A DNA stretch of 8,695 nucleotides from RGIG995 sp045652445 (GTDB taxonomy: Bacteria; Bacillota; Clostridia; Oscillospirales; UBA644). Location: positions 1 through 8,695 of the forward strand of contig JAZRUJ010000037.1 of NCBI GenBank assembly GCA_045652445.1, written 5' to 3'. This document shows, piece by piece, positions 6,128-8,695 of the stretch. The translations under genes were made by a program, and so were the position numbers. The notes below the pieces were generated by a model that worked only from the letters and a program-made list of their open reading frames with translations, did not search any database and was not told the DNA's origin. Position 1 is the first letter of the stretch, and the number at the start of each line of letters is the position of its first letter.

Positions 6128-6967
6128 TCAGTTCTTAAAAAATGCCACTACAACGGCACCCGGTCCTGCATGTGTACCAATAACGCTACCAACGGTTGTA
6201 TATCGCACTTCATCAAGATTGCCTTCCCAGATATGACGGCTATCTTCAATATATTTCAACAAAAGTGCATCAGAAATTCCACTGTAACCGAGTAAAACAG
6301 GTTTGCTAAAATCAATACCGCCTGCTTTGTCAATTTCCTGCACAAGCAAGTTGTTACCCATCTTGGAACCACGTGCCTTGCCGAGCATCCCGATTTCCCC
6401 GTCAATAACAGACAGTACGGGTTTAATATTTAATACTCCGCCCGCAAAAGCCACAGCCTTAGATATACGGCCGCCTTTCTTGAGATACTCAAGGGTATCA
6501 ACCAAGGCAACGACAACAATCTTTTTCTTTTCTTCCTCAAGTATTGTCGCAATTTCCTCAGCACTTTTTCCTTCATCCAAAAGTTTAAATGCCATTTCTA
6601 CCAAAATACCGCTGCCCATTGCCGCACTTGAACTATCTACTATGTAAATATTTTCATAATCTTCCGCAGCAATAGTTGCACTTTGGTATGTGCCGGAAAA
6701 CCTAGAAGCCAGCGTAATAACAACTGCAGCCTCGCCGGCCTCTTTTGCTTTTTCAAACTCTTTCATAAAAGCATCCGGTGTTGCCTGACTTGTGGAAGGA
6801 AGCACATCGCTTTCTACAAGTTTTTCATAAAAAGTCTTGTGATCGATGGTGACGCCGTCAATGTATTCTTCCTGTCCGAAGTAAACGGAAAGCGGAACCG
6901 TATGCACGCGGCTTTTAAATTCAGGCATTAAATCTGCCGTAGAATCCACAATAATTCTTGTTTTCAT
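6128..6967 (-). CDS. DegV family fatty-acid-binding protein
   Basis: The 279-residue protein matches DegV/FakB-type lipid carriers in length and motif order: IIVDSTADL near the start, STSQATPDAF at 58-67, LASRFSGTYQSA at 86-97, VDSSSAAMGSG at 110-120, LKKGGRIS at 162-169, IKPVLSV at 181-187 and GTHAGPGA at 264-271. DegV proteins bind one fatty acid in a buried pocket. FakB members present it to the kinase FakA for phosphorylation and phospholipid synthesis. No fakA is present here, so a FakB role is inference. The ATG at 6965-6967 is preceded by AAGGAG (6977-6982), which overlaps the TAA stop of the marR gene, so the two are co-transcribed and probably coupled. No convincing terminator separates its stop at 6128 from the sugar-operon promoter, so read-through into that operon is possible. 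Confidence 0.95.
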   Translation of the reverse strand: MKTRIIVDSTADLMPEFKSRVHTVPLSVYFGQEEYIDGVTIDHKTFYEKLVESDVLPSTSQATPDAFMKEFEKAKEAGEAAVVITLASRFSGTYQSATIAAEDYENIYIVDSSSAAMGSGILVEMAFKLLDEGKSAEEIATILEEEKKKIVVVALVDTLEYLKKGGRISKAVAFAGGVLNIKPVLSVIDGEIGMLGKARGSKMGNNLLVQEIDKAGGIDFSKPVLLGYSGISDALLLKYIEDSRHIWEGNLDEVRYTTVGSVIGTHAGPGAVVVAFFKN

Positions 6968-6980
6968 AATCTTTTTCTCC

Positions 6981-7427
6981 TTATTTCTCACCATTTTTTG
7001 AAACAGTCTCTAAGCTATCACTTATAATAGTGAGACTGCGATAAAAAGCAATTCTTTCCTCTTCCGTAAGACCCACACTGATTTCGTCAAGAACGCCGTC
7101 AATTTTGTCGGCGATCTTCTTTGCGACAGCAAAACCGTTATCGGTAAGCACAAGCGGACTTTTATAACGCTTTGCACTTTTAGACTCGCAGAACAAATAA
7201 CCATTTTTTTCAAGATAATCAAGCGCACGGGATATGGTCGCCTTATCTTCCTCACAACGTTCACAAAGGTCTGTTGCCGTAAGTCCTTCCGCCAAATACA
7301 GATAATACAAACAAGAAATATGAGCGCTTCTCAAATTGTATTCCGCCATTTCCTGATTTTTTATTTTGCGAATATTACGACTGATTCTATTGATAAGAAC
7401 CGTGAAAGTTTCAAATCTTTCTTTCAT
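6981..7427 (-). CDS. MarR-family transcriptional regulator
   Basis: The 148-residue product has MarR architecture: an N-terminal dimerisation helix, a winged helix-turn-helix with recognition helix DKATISRALDYLEKNGYL at 61-78, a wing ESKSAKRYKSPLVLTDNG at 81-98, and a C-terminal helix pair. The ATG at 7425-7427 was preferred because GGAGGTG lies at 7434-7440 with good spacing. An in-frame ATG at 7481 would lie between the -35 and -10 boxes of the gene's own promoter and so cannot be used by that transcript. MarR proteins usually repress their own operon and release DNA on binding a small ligand; repeated half-sites at 7443-7492 fit autoregulation. The gene overlaps the degV ribosome binding site. 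The ligand is unknown: a lipid would suit DegV, a sugar would suit the operon further downstream. Confidence 0.92.
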   Translation of the reverse strand: MKERFETFTVLINRISRNIRKIKNQEMAEYNLRSAHISCLYYLYLAEGLTATDLCERCEEDKATISRALDYLEKNGYLFCESKSAKRYKSPLVLTDNGFAVAKKIADKIDGVLDEISVGLTEEERIAFYRSLTIISDSLETVSKNGEK

Positions 7428-7442
7428 TATCGGCACCTCCAT

Positions 7443-7492
7443 TAAACTTGTTGAAATCTCAACATGTTTAAAGTATAGCATAAACTTGTTGA
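7443..7492. promoter_or_regulatory. Cluster of three MarR operator half-sites
   Basis: TAAACTTGTTGA (7443-7454), four bases, then TCAACATGTTTA (7459-7470) make a near-perfect 28-bp palindrome just downstream of the -10 box. The same 12-mer returns at 7481-7492 inside the -35/-10 spacer. With flanking bases it is a 15-bp direct repeat (7443-7457 and 7481-7495) offset by 38 bp. A weaker continuation (TCAAG, then TCAACA) follows to 7508 over the -35 box. Placement over the core promoter predicts repression. Confidence 0.75.
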
Positions 7493-7500
7493 AATGTCAA
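7472..7500 (-). promoter_or_regulatory. Sigma-A-type promoter of marR-degV
   Basis: On the minus strand, TTGACA (7495-7500), a 17-bp spacer and TATACT (7472-7477) form a near-consensus promoter. Transcription should start near 7465, about 40 bases before the marR ATG at 7427. Operator half-sites lie in the spacer and directly downstream of the -10 box. Confidence 0.88.
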
Positions 7501-7603
7501 GTCAACAAACAGAACTGTCGAAAGTTTGTTACACAAATAACAGGCATAAAAAATATGCGTAACCTCCAAGAAACAAACATTTAACCATTGGAAAAACGAA
7601 AAA

Positions 7604-7643
7604 AGGAGCAGATTCTGCGAAAACAATCGCAAAATCTGCTCCT
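7604..7643 (-). terminator. Intrinsic terminator of the alpha/beta-hydrolase gene
   Basis: AGGAGCAGATT (7604-7614) pairs with AATCTGCTCCT (7633-7643). After one mismatch, four more pairs including GCG/CGC lead to an 8-nt loop. On the minus strand the stem is followed by TTTTTTCGTTTTT, a clear U-tract. It lies about 100 bases after the hydrolase stop and isolates that gene from marR-degV. Confidence 0.88.
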
Positions 7644-7745
7644 GATATCTATTGAATTTAGTTCAAGAACCGTTGTGGCTTCGGACTTTTCTGCACCGAT
7701 ATCTAAATCGGTTCGTAATGCTGGCTTGTGATTCCAAAAAAGATG
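7644..7745. other. Intergenic stretch with no recognised gene
   Basis: Between the hydrolase stop and its terminator I see no gene. The only structure is a small inverted repeat, ACCGAT (7695-7700) and ATCGGT (7707-7712), with a wider GAACCG/CGGTTC pair at 7667-7672 and 7709-7714. It does not fold as a tRNA and no function is assigned. The rest of the gene-free region 7428-7745 is the marR promoter/operators, the terminator at 7604-7643, and a short featureless AT-rich piece. Confidence 0.5.
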
Positions 7746-8642
7746 TCAAGGATTTTCGTGACAAGTTATCCACGAAAATACCGCTTCAATTGCTTTTGTA
7801 ATGTTTAACACTTCTCCGTTATAACAAGAAATTCCCGAGGGTTTTTCTATAAACGCACCGTAGTCTTGCGGCTCATGCAGACCGTCGGGCAACGCCAATA
7901 ATTCCGCTTCCACGCCGGCCTCTTTGGTGCGTTCTACATATTTTTTTGTAATGTCAAAACTCACAACAGGATCGTTTACGCAGTGGCAAAAAAGTACCGG
8001 ACAAGGATGCACTTTTTTACTGCTCATAGGATCATAGTGCAGGAGCTTGTCTTCGTCATAAATATAGTTTCCTGCGGCATCTTTTTGAAAGGAATACAGA
8101 ATTCCCATAGCAGTTTTGGGAAGACCGTCCGACCATGGGTGCAGAAAGATTTCGTTATAGGTGTCAAGCACGGGACAAAAGCCTGTTTGCGCCAATACGG
8201 GGAGTGCTTCACTTAAAACCAAATTGGTGCTGCTGATTCCACCCATGGAGCCACCGTGCACGAAGATCTCTTTGTGCAAATTAAAATGGTCGATGCAATA
8301 GTGATAAGCTTTAATATAGGTTTGCATAGCAATGGGAGAGCCAATATTGTTTCGAATATCGATCCCGTATTGGTCGGCAAAATCGGAGGGAAGCCCGTTG
8401 ACATCCATAACAGCATAGCCGTTGGCCAATAAATATTTCGTGAGCACTTGCCCTTCCACTTGAGAATCGTCAGTCGTTACGGTGCCGCCCGCACCGTGAC
8501 AGTTTATGACCAAGCGTGTTGGTGCTTTGTCCTCACCGTATGAATCGGGCAAAAGAAGCACGCCCGCATCCTCATAAATACGGACCTCATCGGAAAACGG
8601 CAGAGTGCACTCACACGGCACCAAAAAAGCAATTTTTTTCAT
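7746..8642 (-). CDS. Alpha/beta-hydrolase (prolyl-oligopeptidase/esterase-like)
   Basis: The 298-residue enzyme has a complete alpha/beta-hydrolase signature: oxyanion-hole motif NCHGAGG at 47-53, nucleophile elbow HGGSMGG at 129-135 with S132, acid D224 in CVNDPVVSF, and H256 in DGLHEPQ. Family members hydrolyse esters, such as acetyl or acyl groups on carbohydrates, or short peptides; the substrate here is unknown. There is no signal peptide (the start MKKIAFLVPCECTLPF lacks a hydrophobic core of adequate length), so it is probably cytoplasmic. The ATG at 8640-8642 has a modest GAGG site at 8650-8653. A poor promoter candidate (TTGGTT, 17 bp, TAATTT) lies just upstream, ending at the junction with the patatin fragment, so the native promoter may be partly lost. 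The gene has its own terminator at 7604-7643 and is not in the marR or sugar operon. A carbohydrate-ester role would fit its neighbours but is speculation. Confidence 0.78.
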   Translation of the reverse strand: MKKIAFLVPCECTLPFSDEVRIYEDAGVLLLPDSYGEDKAPTRLVINCHGAGGTVTTDDSQVEGQVLTKYLLANGYAVMDVNGLPSDFADQYGIDIRNNIGSPIAMQTYIKAYHYCIDHFNLHKEIFVHGGSMGGISSTNLVLSEALPVLAQTGFCPVLDTYNEIFLHPWSDGLPKTAMGILYSFQKDAAGNYIYDEDKLLHYDPMSSKKVHPCPVLFCHCVNDPVVSFDITKKYVERTKEAGVEAELLALPDGLHEPQDYGAFIEKPSGISCYNGEVLNITKAIEAVFSWITCHENP

Positions 8643-8695
8643 CTCTTCGCCTCATTTATTAAAATTAATTTTTCCAAAAGCCATAACCAAACCGA
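8555..8695. repeat. Right copy of exact 141-bp terminal direct repeat
   Basis: This copy is identical to bases 1-141. It ends 53 bases upstream of the hydrolase ATG. In the left copy the next bases (142 onward) are patatin-like coding sequence, so joining the ends places the truncated patatin gene divergently from the hydrolase with about 50 bp between them. Confidence 0.95.

Noticed and set aside
7667..7714. Possible tRNA or structured RNA from GAACCG/CGGTTC and ACCGAT/ATCGGT pairs
   Set aside because: It has no cloverleaf, no acceptor stem and no conserved T-loop; the pairs are short and could arise by chance.
7766..7774. DnaA-box-like TTATCCACG that might mark a replication origin
   Set aside because: It is a single copy with one mismatch, lies within the hydrolase coding sequence, and has no neighbouring boxes, AT-rich unwinding element or Rep gene.
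1..8695. CRISPR array, prophage, retron, toxin-antitoxin or defence system
   Set aside because: There is no spacer-repeat series, reverse transcriptase, nuclease, phage structural gene or small gene pair. Every gene is explained by metabolic or regulatory families.

Overview
The window reads as a Clostridia/Firmicutes chromosomal segment, probably from an uncultured gut-type member. This rests on near-consensus sigma-A promoters, strong AGGAGG-type ribosome binding sites, short intergenic gaps, the marR-degV gene pair and roughly balanced base composition with AT-rich promoters. The standard genetic code fits every gene. All eight intact genes lie on the minus strand. The only plus-strand gene is a 5'-truncated patatin-like phospholipase fragment at the left end.

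Layout, in the direction of minus-strand transcription. (1) 8642-7746: an alpha/beta-hydrolase, followed by its own terminator. (2) 7427-6128: a MarR-family regulator and a DegV-family fatty-acid-binding protein, coupled and driven by a promoter that carries repeated operator half-sites. (3) 6061-481: a five-gene sugar-conversion operon. It opens with a consensus promoter and a hairpin leader. Then come a large two-domain phosphomannose-isomerase-like protein, an intrinsic terminator, and four tightly packed genes: a PIG-L deacetylase, a DUF4380/mutarotase-like protein, a short L-fucose/L-arabinose-isomerase-like protein and a D-lyxose-isomerase-like cupin. The operon ends at a perfect 17-bp hairpin shared with the convergent patatin fragment.

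Functionally, the operon looks like a module for interconverting an unusual free or N-acetylated sugar: deacetylation, anomer handling and aldose-ketose isomerisation. No transporter and no intact sugar kinase are present. The MarR protein probably represses itself, and an 11-bp half-site identical to those at its own promoter sits next to the -35 box of the sugar operon. MarR may therefore control both units.

The most unusual global property is an exact 141-bp direct repeat at the two ends of the window (1-141 = 8555-8695), so the sequence closes into an 8,554-bp circle. No replication, partition, mobilisation, integrase or transposase gene is present, and the closing point coincides with the place where the patatin gene is cut off. 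This fits a tandem-duplication or excision junction, or an assembly loop, better than a plasmid.
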